Shown here one piece after another: positions 33,976 through 42,237 of a stretch of DNA of 54,129 bases. The notes beneath the pieces are model-generated. The model was not told the origin of the DNA, did not search any database, and saw nothing but the letters and a program-made list of their open reading frames with translations. Position 1 is the stretch's first letter. Each line of letters starts with the position of its first letter. A program made the position numbers and the translations under genes. Origin of the DNA: CAYHZL01 sp964361075 (lineage in GTDB: Bacteria > Bacteroidota > Ignavibacteria > UBA10030 > UBA8401); NCBI GenBank assembly GCA_964361075.1, contig CAYHZL010000003.1:1-54129 (forward strand), read 5' to 3'.

Positions 33976-35301
33976 TTACAATCCAATCCTTCGTGATTGC
34001 ATGGAATGAAAAATATTTCGCGAGTCAAATCTTGATTTTAATTCAGAAAATTTTTCGCTGTTCGCATAACTTTTTGAAAACATCTCGCTGTTCATACGTG
34101 CATCCTTTGCAAGATACAATCGTCCGCCATAGTGAAGCACCAATACATCAAGCTCATCAAGCAATTCAAAAATTCCCGGACGAATCGGAAAATCGAGTGA
34201 GAGATTATATCCTTCCATAGGAAATGACAAGATGCCTTCCTGCTTGCCGAATAATTTCAAGACGGTTAAAAATGATGTGTGCCCGCTTTTAGAAATTCGA
34301 TTTAAAATTGTAACCAATCCTTCTTTCGATGCACTCTTGGGTAAAACAAATTGATATTGTGTTAAACCATTCTTGCCGTAAATCTTATTCCATTGATGAA
34401 TGCTATCCAATGGATAAAAAAACGTATCGTAATCAATAATGGAGCTAGCAACTGCATTCGGTTTTATATTGTAAAAAGCAAAATTGAATGCTTTCATCGT
34501 AGCATAAGAAAGTGCCATGTTCGGAAAAAAGAAAGGAACAGTAAATTTTAATTTTTTCGGTACTGTTAATGGTTGAAAATTATATTTTGTATCCGTCAAC
34601 TCTAATTTTTTTGCGTGCTCACCGCGCATCAGAATCGAACGACCGAGCGAATCTCCTTTTGCTAGTGTATCGAGCCACGCAACAGAATATGTCCACGATT
34701 GCGATGATTCGAAAATATCCATAATCTCAAAAAGATTTTTCGCCTTTACCGTCTCCTGTCTGATAAACACAGTTTCAATTGGCATCAGTTGAATTGTTGC
34801 ATGTAATATAATTCCCGTCAAACCCATTCCGCCACAAGTTGCCCAGAACAAATCGCTGTTTGTATTTTTCGAACAACTTGAAACTTTGCCGTCGCTTAAC
34901 AACACACTCATAGACTGAATGTGGTTCGAAAATGACCCTGCAACGTGATGATTTTTTCCATGCACATCAGAAGCAATTGCACCGCCGACTGTAACAAATT
35001 TTGTTCCCGGAGTTACGGGCAGAAACCATCCTCGCGGAACAAAAATATCGAGAAGTTCTTCGAGAGAAACGCCTGCTTCACACGTAACGATGCCGGTGTG
35101 TTCGTCAAATGCATGAAGGCGGTTTAATCGTGCAGTGGAAAGAATGGTTGTATTAAGCGATGAATCGCCGTAACACCTTCCCAATCCTCGCACGATAATT
35201 TCTTTTGTTGATGCAACAATTTTTTTTACGTCGTACACAGACTGCGGCGTAAAAACTTCTGCATCAACAATCGGATAATTTCCCCAGTTTGAAATTTTCA
35301 T
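33976..35301 (-). CDS. dprE1: DprE1-like FAD-dependent polyprenyl-phosphoribose 2-oxidase
   Basis: DprE1 oxidises the C2 hydroxyl of polyprenyl-phosphoryl-ribose. The 441-residue protein is a vanillyl-alcohol-oxidase-type flavoprotein: RGLGRCYGDSSLN and TPGTKFVTVGGAIASDVHGKNHH bind FAD, and GGRLYLAKDARM (Lys399) carries the lysine equivalent to Lys418 of the M. tuberculosis enzyme. At the position of Cys387, the covalent benzothiazinone target, the motif reads NLSLDFP, giving Ser368. The gene sits between the UbiA-like and DprE2-like genes. A related sugar-lactone oxidase is the main alternative, but the context argues against it. Confidence 0.8.
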   Translation of the reverse strand: MKISNWGNYPIVDAEVFTPQSVYDVKKIVASTKEIIVRGLGRCYGDSSLNTTILSTARLNRLHAFDEHTGIVTCEAGVSLEELLDIFVPRGWFLPVTPGTKFVTVGGAIASDVHGKNHHVAGSFSNHIQSMSVLLSDGKVSSCSKNTNSDLFWATCGGMGLTGIILHATIQLMPIETVFIRQETVKAKNLFEIMDIFESSQSWTYSVAWLDTLAKGDSLGRSILMRGEHAKKLELTDTKYNFQPLTVPKKLKFTVPFFFPNMALSYATMKAFNFAFYNIKPNAVASSIIDYDTFFYPLDSIHQWNKIYGKNGLTQYQFVLPKSASKEGLVTILNRISKSGHTSFLTVLKLFGKQEGILSFPMEGYNLSLDFPIRPGIFELLDELDVLVLHYGGRLYLAKDARMNSEMFSKSYANSEKFSELKSRFDSRNIFHSMQSRRIGL

Positions 35302-35322
35302 TGGCTTAAAATTTTCTCAGTT

Positions 35323-35462
35323 GGGCATCTCTAAAAACCTTCAAGGTTTAACTTGACCAAATTTTGTGATGTTAAAATTTTATGGTACATCGCAAAAACA
35401 AAAAACCTTGAAGGTTTCGTAATCCCGAAGGGATCCCTTCGGGACAAGTTTTTAGAGATGCC
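35323..35462. mobile_element. GGGC-ended MITE-like element, copy 3
   Basis: This 140-bp element is nearly the same as copy 1 at 3275 (ACCTTCAAGGTTT, ATTTTGTGATG and TGGTACATCG core) but carries an extra palindrome TCCCGAAGGGATCCCTTCGG (from 35423). The right end has lost one C. The direct repeat AGTT is at 35319-35322 and 35463-35466. It lies in the gap between the UbiA-like and DprE1-like genes. Confidence 0.75.
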
Positions 35463-35553
35463 AGTTATTATTTCTCTCATCAATCTAAAAAAATATTGAG
35501 TAAGATGAAATATGGGAGCAAAGAATTGCGGTAGTTTGTCTGAGTTCGTGAGG

Positions 35554-36432
35554 TTATGCTTTCAAAAAATAAATAATGCACACACACGAAAGTATCCACA
35601 GCAGCATGTTCATTGCCGTCGGTGCATCTTTTACTAATATGGCTGTTGGATTTTCGCCCAGATCTTTGACAAGGACAAGAAACAGGTAACGAAAAATTCC
35701 AAACAAAACAAAAATTGTTGTGAAGATGAGATATTCGGAACCAAACACGGTGATAGTGCGCTCCGCCATTGTGTAGAGTGAATACGAAATTGCCATTCCT
35801 GTTGCAGTGATAACAAGAATGTAATCGAGAAATTGCACGGAGTATTCATCCAACACCCGGCGCTTGGTTTTGATGTGGTGTTTGTGAATCATCACCAATT
35901 CACTGCGGCGTTTGGAAACAGCCAGAAACAGCGATAAGAAGAGCGTGGTGATGATTATCCAATGAGAAATGACTACATCTATCGCCACTGCGCCGCCAAA
36001 CATACGCAGCATAAATCCGATTGCGATGATGAACACGTCAATGATGACAACATGTTTCAGTTTGAATGAATAGGCAAATTGCAAAGCAACGTACAATAAA
36101 ATAATACTGAAAAAAAATAGCGAGAGTTTTAATGCCCATGTTATACTAAATCCAAACATGAAGATGGCAACGATGCTTGCAGTTTCTACAGAAATTTCAC
36201 CCGAGGCAATCGGTCGCTTCTTCTTTTCTGGATGAAATTTATCGGCATCTCTATCAACAATATCATTGATAATATAAACGGTGCTTGAAGCTGCACAGAA
36301 CGCAACAAAGGCAAGCAACGCTTTTCCTAAATATGCGCTATCAAATAAATGTTTCGAAAAAACAAGCGGCATGAACACAAATGTGTTCTTCAACCACTGC
36401 ATTGGTCGCAACAGACGAATAATTGCTGTCAT
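35554..36432 (-). CDS. UbiA-family polyprenyl-phosphate phosphoribosyltransferase (Rv3806c-like)
   Basis: This membrane enzyme would transfer phosphoribose from PRPP to a polyprenyl phosphate, the entry step to polyprenyl-phosphoryl-arabinose. In 292 residues with about eight helices: LLRPMQWLKNTFVF near the start (RPxQWxKN, shared with Rv3806c), the aspartate-rich NDIVDRDADKFHPEKKKRPIASGEIS (about 56-82), and LKHVVIIDVFIIAIGFMLR with the second polar site. The KRPIA motif is typical of this group and not of quinone UbiA enzymes. Together with the next two genes it forms the conserved trio. Confidence 0.82.
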   Translation of the reverse strand: MTAIIRLLRPMQWLKNTFVFMPLVFSKHLFDSAYLGKALLAFVAFCAASSTVYIINDIVDRDADKFHPEKKKRPIASGEISVETASIVAIFMFGFSITWALKLSLFFFSIILLYVALQFAYSFKLKHVVIIDVFIIAIGFMLRMFGGAVAIDVVISHWIIITTLFLSLFLAVSKRRSELVMIHKHHIKTKRRVLDEYSVQFLDYILVITATGMAISYSLYTMAERTITVFGSEYLIFTTIFVLFGIFRYLFLVLVKDLGENPTAILVKDAPTAMNMLLWILSCVCIIYFLKA

Positions 36433-36447
36433 TAGTTTTTTAGTTTA

Positions 36448-36575
36448 GGGCAGTTCTAAAAATTAAGTTTTTTTCGCCACTAAGACACAAAGACACGAAG
36501 AAAACAAATAATAATAAACATTTTGCGGCTTCGCGTCTTTGCGAGAAATTTTTTTTTCAATTTATAGAACCGCCC
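36448..36575. mobile_element. GGGC-ended MITE-like element, copy 4
   Basis: This 128-bp element has ends GGGCAGTTCTAAAAATT / AATTTATAGAACCGCCC. Its core has CGCCACTAAGACACAAAGAC ... GCGTCTTTGCGAGAAATT, shared with copy 5 but not with copies 1-3. Flanks TTTA (36444-36447) and TTGA (36576-36579) agree at three of four bases. It sits in the gap between the mutase and UbiA-like genes. Confidence 0.7.
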
Positions 36576-36580
36576 TTGAG

Positions 36581-38251
36581 TTAGAATACTGCCGGTTCTT
36601 CATACACACCAAAGTGTTCAATAAGAGCATTGCACATTTCTCCAAGCGAAACATACGCGCGAGTTGCATTCAAAAAGTGCGGCATTAAGTTGGACCCGTC
36701 AATAGCTGCTTGTTTTAAAGCTTCAATTGCATTTGTTACAGAGTCTTGACTGCGGCTTTGTTTAACTTCCGCTAATCGTTTTTTTTGCACACTTTCCACT
36801 TCCTGAGAAATTTGTAAAAGAGGAATTTCCACTTGCTCACCTTCTTCAATGTATTCATTCATACCGACAATAATTTTTTCTTTTCTGTCGAGTTCATTTT
36901 GATAACGATAGGCAGCTTCGGCAATTTCACGTTGAAAAAATCCTTGCTCGATTGCTTGCACTACTCCACCAAGCGCTTCAATCTTTTCGAAATACTGTTC
37001 TGCTTCCTCTTCCATCTTTGCTGTCAATGACTCTACAAAATAACTGCCGCCAAGAGGATCAATCATATTCGTAACGCCGGTTTCTTCTGCAATAATTTGC
37101 TGCGTGCGAAGTGCAATCTTCACTGCTTTATCAGAAGGAAGCGCGAGCGTTTCATCCATTGAATTTGTATGAAGCGACTGCGTTCCGCCCAACACGCCGG
37201 CTAACGCCTGAAGCGCAGTGCGTACGATATTATTTTCAGGTTGTTGAGCGGTAAGCGTGCAACCGGCAGTTTGTGTGTGAAAACGGAGCATCCACGATTT
37301 AGGATTCTTGGCGCCGTATTTATATTTCATTCTCTTCGCCCAAATTTTTCGCGCAGCTCTGTACTTTGCAATCTCTTCAAAAAAATCTAAATGAGAATTA
37401 AAGAAAAATGAAAGGCGTGGTGCGAATTCATCCACATCAAGTCCGGCTGCGATGCCCGCTTCAATATATGCGAAACCATCGGCAAGCGTAAACGCAAGTT
37501 CCTGCACAGCAGTTGAGCCGGCTTCACGTATGTGATAACCAGAAACAGAGATAGGATTAAATTGCGGAAGTTCATTCGCGCAGTATTTAAACATGTCGGT
37601 AATAATTCGCATCGAAGGAGTTGGCGGATAAATCCATTCTTTCTGCGCTATGTATTCTTTCAGAATATCATTTTGCATTGTCCCGCGAAGCTGTTGCGAT
37701 TTCACTCCCTGCTTCTCTGCGACCGCAATATAAAATGCAAGTATCATTGCTGCGGGAGCGTTGATGGTCATTGAAGTGGAAACTTTATCCAGCGGTATTC
37801 CTTTGAAAAGAATTTCCATATCGGCAAGAGAACTGATTGCTACGCCGCAAATGCCGACTTCTCCTTCTGAAAACGGATCATCAGCGTCGCGTCCCATTAA
37901 TGTTGGAAGATCGAACGCTGTCGAAAGTCCCGTTTGTCCATGTTCAAGCAAATATTTGAAACGCTGATTTGTATCCTCAGGCGTTCCAAATCCGGCGAAC
38001 TGCCGCATGGTCCAAAGTTTTCCGCGATAACCGGTTGCATGAATGCCGCGCGTGTAAGGAAATTCTCCCGGAAACCCAATCTCTGCGAGATAATTTACAT
38101 TTTCAATATCATCTGGAGTTGAAAGCAAGTCAACAGGTTCACCGCTTACTGTGGTAAATTTTGCCTGACGCACTTTCCCACTTTTTTCAATGGTCGAATT
38201 AAATTTTTGTTTTTCTTTTTTGATTGCTTCCAAATCATTGTAGGTTGACAT
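36581..38251 (-). CDS. B12-dependent acyl-CoA mutase large subunit, isobutyryl-CoA mutase-like signature
   Basis: This 556-residue catalytic (alpha) domain of the methylmalonyl-CoA mutase family has no B12-binding domain (no DxHxxG motif), so a separate small subunit is needed; none is in the window. Key blocks are YRGKLWTMRQFAGFGTPEDTN and MQNDILKEYIAQKEWIYPP, with the active-site histidine at 240 (SGYHIREAG). The residue matching Tyr89 of Propionibacterium methylmalonyl-CoA mutase is Phe85, and that matching Arg207 is Gln203. This Phe/Gln pair is the signature reported for isobutyryl-CoA mutase. Automatic annotation would probably say methylmalonyl-CoA mutase. It was 29 bases downstream of mutL before an element inserted. 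Confidence 0.85.
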   Translation of the reverse strand: MSTYNDLEAIKKEKQKFNSTIEKSGKVRQAKFTTVSGEPVDLLSTPDDIENVNYLAEIGFPGEFPYTRGIHATGYRGKLWTMRQFAGFGTPEDTNQRFKYLLEHGQTGLSTAFDLPTLMGRDADDPFSEGEVGICGVAISSLADMEILFKGIPLDKVSTSMTINAPAAMILAFYIAVAEKQGVKSQQLRGTMQNDILKEYIAQKEWIYPPTPSMRIITDMFKYCANELPQFNPISVSGYHIREAGSTAVQELAFTLADGFAYIEAGIAAGLDVDEFAPRLSFFFNSHLDFFEEIAKYRAARKIWAKRMKYKYGAKNPKSWMLRFHTQTAGCTLTAQQPENNIVRTALQALAGVLGGTQSLHTNSMDETLALPSDKAVKIALRTQQIIAEETGVTNMIDPLGGSYFVESLTAKMEEEAEQYFEKIEALGGVVQAIEQGFFQREIAEAAYRYQNELDRKEKIIVGMNEYIEEGEQVEIPLLQISQEVESVQKKRLAEVKQSRSQDSVTNAIEALKQAAIDGSNLMPHFLNATRAYVSLGEMCNALIEHFGVYEEPAVF

Positions 38252-38280
38252 GGCAAATTCTCTTTCCTTTTTTTAAATAA

Positions 38281-38394
38281 GAGCGGTTCTATAAATTGAA
38301 AAAAAAATTTCTCGCAAAGTATTGATTTTATTATGCTTTAATAGTTGTTTTCTTTGCGCCTTGGCGGTGAAACAATGAATTTTTAGAACTGCCC
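38281..38394. mobile_element. GGGC-ended MITE-like element, copy 5
   Basis: This 114-bp element has ends GAGCGGTTCTATAAATTG / AATTTTTAGAACTGCCC and a perfect 4-bp direct repeat ATAA (38277-38280 and 38395-38398). The core has TTTCTCGCAAAG ... CTTTGCGCCTTGGCGGTGAAA, related to copy 4. The right duplication abuts the mutL stop codon (38399-38401). Confidence 0.8.
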
Positions 38395-38398
38395 ATAA

Positions 38399-40240
38399 TT
38401 ACGTGCGCATAAATCTTCTGTCTAATTCTGGTAAAGAAATTTTTACTATAACCGGTCTGCCGTGCGGACACACATAGGGCACCGATGTAAGAAATAATTG
38501 ATCGATGAGTGCGCGCATTTCTTTTTCATTCAGTTTATCTCCAGCTTTAATTGCCGCCTTGCAAGAAAATGATTTTGCAAGATTATCCCGTGCTTCAAGT
38601 TTAAGGCGATGCTGGTTGTTTTTAAATTCATCGAGAATATCTTGCAGAATGTTCGCTTCGGTACCTGCCTTCACATCAGGCGGAACTCCTTCAAGCACGA
38701 GTGTATTTTTGCCGAAGATCTTCAATTCAAATCCAAGTAAAACTATATCCGGCAATAATTCTTTAGCAAGAGTAAAATCGCCGGGTGTTAATTCTATTGT
38801 GTGCGGAAAAAGCAATTGTTGCGATGACGGTACTGCGTTTTGAAATCGTGCCAACGCACGTTCATACAAAATTCGTTCATGCGCAACATGCTGATCGATA
38901 ATCATTAATCCGGTTCGGATTTGCGAGAGAATATATTTGTTATGCAATTGCCACATTGCTTTTCCTTCATTCGCGTCGAGATCTCTTGTATCATGCTCGT
39001 ATTGTTGCGCTTGTTGTTCCTGAAATGGCGCTTGTTGAGATTGTTGGGACTGAGAAATAAATCTATTTTCAATATCAAACGTGTCTGCAAACGGTACATG
39101 TGATGCAGAAGATTCCTGTTGTTGAAAAGAAATTCTGTTGTGCGTGAATTGCTGCGGCTGTATATCAAAATATCGCGGCTGTGCTGTGTGATGTAACTGC
39201 GTGAATCCATCTTCACGAGATGAATTGTGTAATTCCATAGTCGGCGCAATATCATGATGACCCAGAGTTTTTCGCACGATGGATGCAACCAAACGATAAA
39301 TATTTTGTTCATCAGCAAACTTTACTTCCATTTTGGAAGGATGCACATTCACATCAACTTTGCGCGGATCAAGTTCAACAAAGAGAAGAAAGAAAGGAAA
39401 ATTTCCTTTCTCAACAAGATGTTCGTAACCGGAAAATATTGCATGATTGATAGAGCGACTTACAATGTAACGTGAATTCATAAAAATATATTGATCAACT
39501 TTTGACTTACGCGCAAAATCAGGTTTGCCGATAAAGCCGGAGACGTTGATTAATTCTGTTCTTTCGTGCAACGGAAGCAATGTTGCAAAATGTCGTTCAC
39601 CAAAAAGTTGTTGAAGCCGTTCTTCGATTGTGTGCGATGCTAAATGTAAAATCGAATCATCATCGCTGACAAATTCCATCGCAACGTGCGGATGAGAAAG
39701 AGCGATGCGCTGCACACAATCGTAGATGTGTTTGAATTCCGTGTTGTTCGATTTCAAAAATTGTCTGCGCGCGGGTGTATTGTAAAAAATATTTTTTACT
39801 GTGAAGGATGTTCCCTTCGGCATACCTGTTTTTGATTTTTCTTTTACTTCTCCACCTTCGATGCGAAGAAGAGTTCCAGCATCATCGCTCTCGCGTCTTG
39901 TTTTTAATTCAACGTGAGCCACGGCGGCAATAGAAGCTAATGCCTCACCGCGAAATCCGAGTGTTCGGATTTGCTCTAAATCTTCGTACGTAGAAATTTT
40001 ACTTGTCGCATGTCGAAGAAATGCAATCTCTGCATCTTCTTCACTCATGCCAACACCATTATCAATAATTTGTAAAAGAGTTTTGCCGCCATCTTTTATG
40101 ATCACAGAAAGCGAAGTTGCGTGTGCGTCAATCGCGTTTTCCAATAATTCTTTGACAGCAGATTCCGGGCGCTGCACTACTTCACCGGCAGCAATTTTGT
40201 TGGCAAGATGTTCTGGTAATATGTGTATTGTCGAAGGCAA
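38399..40240 (-). CDS. mutL: DNA mismatch repair protein MutL, endonuclease type
   Basis: MutL couples mismatch recognition to strand incision. In 613 residues: GHKL ATPase with ELLENAIDAHA, DNGVGMSEEDAE, RHATSKI, TLGFRGEALASIAAV; transducer domain with VDVNVHPSKMEVKF; a Q-rich linker at about 360-420; and a C-terminal domain with the nuclease metal motif DQHVAHERILYE plus the zinc-site CPHGRP. The intact motif implies a nicking MutL, as in bacteria without MutH. MutS is not in the window. Confidence 0.95.
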   Translation of the reverse strand: MPSTIHILPEHLANKIAAGEVVQRPESAVKELLENAIDAHATSLSVIIKDGGKTLLQIIDNGVGMSEEDAEIAFLRHATSKISTYEDLEQIRTLGFRGEALASIAAVAHVELKTRRESDDAGTLLRIEGGEVKEKSKTGMPKGTSFTVKNIFYNTPARRQFLKSNNTEFKHIYDCVQRIALSHPHVAMEFVSDDDSILHLASHTIEERLQQLFGERHFATLLPLHERTELINVSGFIGKPDFARKSKVDQYIFMNSRYIVSRSINHAIFSGYEHLVEKGNFPFFLLFVELDPRKVDVNVHPSKMEVKFADEQNIYRLVASIVRKTLGHHDIAPTMELHNSSREDGFTQLHHTAQPRYFDIQPQQFTHNRISFQQQESSASHVPFADTFDIENRFISQSQQSQQAPFQEQQAQQYEHDTRDLDANEGKAMWQLHNKYILSQIRTGLMIIDQHVAHERILYERALARFQNAVPSSQQLLFPHTIELTPGDFTLAKELLPDIVLLGFELKIFGKNTLVLEGVPPDVKAGTEANILQDILDEFKNNQHRLKLEARDNLAKSFSCKAAIKAGDKLNEKEMRALIDQLFLTSVPYVCPHGRPVIVKISLPELDRRFMRT

Positions 40241-40456
40241 ATTATTTTTTAGGTATTAATGAGTCCACTCTAAAAAGTCATTAGAAGACATTTTTTGAAA
40301 ATAGTTAAAAGAAATTTATACAAGCATCGAAACTGGGACTAGTCTATCTTTCGTTTTGATGACAATGGCACATATCGTTTCCGAAAACTACACCACGCCG
40401 AACTCTTTGTATATATATTGAGTGTGTCTGTACCAGCATATTGGTGTCAAAAGTTA
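40241..40456. other. Gene-free gap upstream of mutL
   Basis: A 216-bp AT-rich stretch between the TerB-like gene and mutL. I see no repeat ends, RNA gene or convincing terminator here. It is the largest element-free gap in this strand series and a likely place for the mutL promoter. Confidence 0.4.
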
Positions 40457-40984
40457 TTACGAGGATGGACCGCGTTTGGAATATTCTACGGTCAGATCGT
40501 CCACCTCCAAATGAACATCGAGGTCTATTCTTCTTCTGGCAGTATTTTCTCTCTCACGAAGAAACCATTCTACGTCAAGGTCGTTTTTCTCTGCTGTGGA
40601 TTTTAGCCACTCTTCTTCAAATGCATGGATGTCATTATCAGAGCCTGCTAACATCAGACCGTCTTTGATGAATTTCTTCGCCAATTCCTTCGTTGAGAAT
40701 TCGAACGGTTCATTCAAGATGAAATCATTTTCGAGAATCTCACGAATGGCGTTATCACAGAAATTTCTTTCAAGTCCCAAAGCTTTACCGATGCGCTTCA
40801 TCAGAACAATCTCCGGTTCAGAAATCCTGCGATCTTTACTGATGAGCAGAAGTAATCCTCTAAAGTATTCGCTTCCCTCTCTTACTGTGATTGTCGTGAC
40901 GTACCTTTCTGATTCGAGAAATAAAGAATCACTGAGTCTCAGCCAAGCTGTCGTCTCACTCTGAGATGGCTGTCGTAAATACAT
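40457..40984 (-). CDS. TerB-like helical protein
   Basis: I do not recognise this 175-residue protein with certainty. The part from about 35 to 140 (EYFRGLLLLISKDRRISEPEIVLMKRIGKALGL ... AKKFIKDGLMLAGSD.DIHAFEEEWLKSTAEKNDL) has the all-helical, acidic-residue-containing pattern of TerB-type domains. The tail is charged. It follows the TerC gene by 19 bases, and TerB/TerC association is common in tellurite-resistance-type clusters, which supports the assignment. Confidence 0.5.
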   Translation of the reverse strand: MYLRQPSQSETTAWLRLSDSLFLESERYVTTITVREGSEYFRGLLLLISKDRRISEPEIVLMKRIGKALGLERNFCDNAIREILENDFILNEPFEFSTKELAKKFIKDGLMLAGSDNDIHAFEEEWLKSTAEKNDLDVEWFLRERENTARRRIDLDVHLEVDDLTVEYSKRGPSS

Positions 40985-41003
40985 TAAACTCTCATTTGCT
41001 TTA

Positions 41004-41963
41004 TTAGTTAGTCATAATTTTTTCTTTCGGAGGAAACAGCTTCGACGCCACAACAGAAATAACGAGAATTCCCAGCACAACCATCAGCGAATGTTCCACC
41101 GGTATCTTATACAAGTCCGTCAATGCCATTTTCCCACCGACAAAAACGAGGATGACAGAGAGTCCGTAATGGAGGTAATGGAACAGACTCATAATTCCGG
41201 CAAGAGCAAAATACAATGCGCGCAGTCCAAGGATGGCAAAAACGTTCGATGTGTAAACGATGAACGGATCATTGGTGATCGCAAGAATCGCTGGAATGGA
41301 ATCGACGGCAAAAATCACATCAGTTGTTTCGATAAATAATAATACGACAAACATCGGTGTAGCAACTTTCCGGCCGTCGATCTTCGCAAAAAAATGATCG
41401 CCGTGATGTTCGTTGGTGACCGGAAACCATTTTCGGAACGCTTTGATGACCGGATTTTTCTCGGGATTAAGTTTCTTGTCTTTTTGCATCACCATTCTGA
41501 TTCCCGTAAAGATCAAAATTGCTCCGAAGATATAGATCATCCAATGGAACTTCGTGATCAATGCAACGCCGGCAAAAATGAATATCGCACGTAACACCAA
41601 CGCTCCGAGAATTCCCCAGAACAAAATTTTGTGTTGGTACAACGATGGAACTTGAAAATACGTGAAGACCATTAAAAAGACAAAGACGTTGTCCACACTC
41701 AAAGATTTTTCGATCACATATCCCGTTAGGAACGCCAAAGCTGCATCTTTATTGGTATACTCGCTTCCAGGCGACATCCAATCCCAGTAATAATAAATAA
41801 GTGTGTTAAAGACCAGCGCCAGTGAAATCCAAACTGCACTCCACGACAGAGCTTCTTTCATTTTTACTTCATGCGCTGTTCGATGAAATACTCCAAGATC
41901 AAGCGCGAGCATAAAAAGTACGAATAGATTAAAACCGATCCATATGATAGCAGTGTGTTCCAT
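41004..41963 (-). CDS. TerC/Alx family membrane protein
   Basis: This 319-residue protein has about nine hydrophobic helices. Family motifs are LALDLGVFHR near residue 22, GYVIEKSLSVDNVFVFLMVF near 90, and TTDVIFAVDSIPAILAIT near 215, with acidic residues inside the membrane. E. coli Alx responds to alkaline pH and manganese, and other members affect metal supply to exported enzymes. Tellurite resistance itself needs more ter genes, which are absent, so a metal-homeostasis role is more likely. Confidence 0.9.
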   Translation of the reverse strand: MEHTAIIWIGFNLFVLFMLALDLGVFHRTAHEVKMKEALSWSAVWISLALVFNTLIYYYWDWMSPGSEYTNKDAALAFLTGYVIEKSLSVDNVFVFLMVFTYFQVPSLYQHKILFWGILGALVLRAIFIFAGVALITKFHWMIYIFGAILIFTGIRMVMQKDKKLNPEKNPVIKAFRKWFPVTNEHHGDHFFAKIDGRKVATPMFVVLLFIETTDVIFAVDSIPAILAITNDPFIVYTSNVFAILGLRALYFALAGIMSLFHYLHYGLSVILVFVGGKMALTDLYKIPVEHSLMVVLGILVISVVASKLFPPKEKIMTN

Positions 41964-42081
41964 TGGTTATCCAAAAAAAATTAAATATCAAAAAAAATGA
42001 TGAAGAATATTTCTTGCCGGCAAAAACTGTCGCGATGTTTTTAATTATTCCATATATGACAATGCGAACAAATTATATACA

Positions 42082-42199
42082 GGGCACTTCTAAAAACTAA
42101 TTACGGAACCTTCAAGGTTTTTGTTTTTGCGATGTACCATAAAATTTTGACATCACAGAATTTGAACAAGATAAACCTTGAAGGTTTTTAGAGATGCCC
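42082..42199. mobile_element. GGGC-ended MITE-like element, copy 6
   Basis: This 118-bp element has ends GGGCACTTCTAAAAAC / TTTTTAGAGATGCCC and a perfect 4-bp direct repeat TACA (42078-42081 and 42200-42203). The core is that of copies 1 and 3 in the opposite orientation (CGATGTACCATAAAATTTT). It lies in the gap between the dipeptide epimerase and TerC genes. Confidence 0.8.
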
Positions 42200-42237
42200 T
42201 ACAGAAAAACCGCAATGAAATGTATTCGTTCATGTAT

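Noticed and set aside
41004..41963. Tellurite resistance determinant
   Set aside because: TerC alone is widespread and linked to metal handling; the rest of the ter set is absent.
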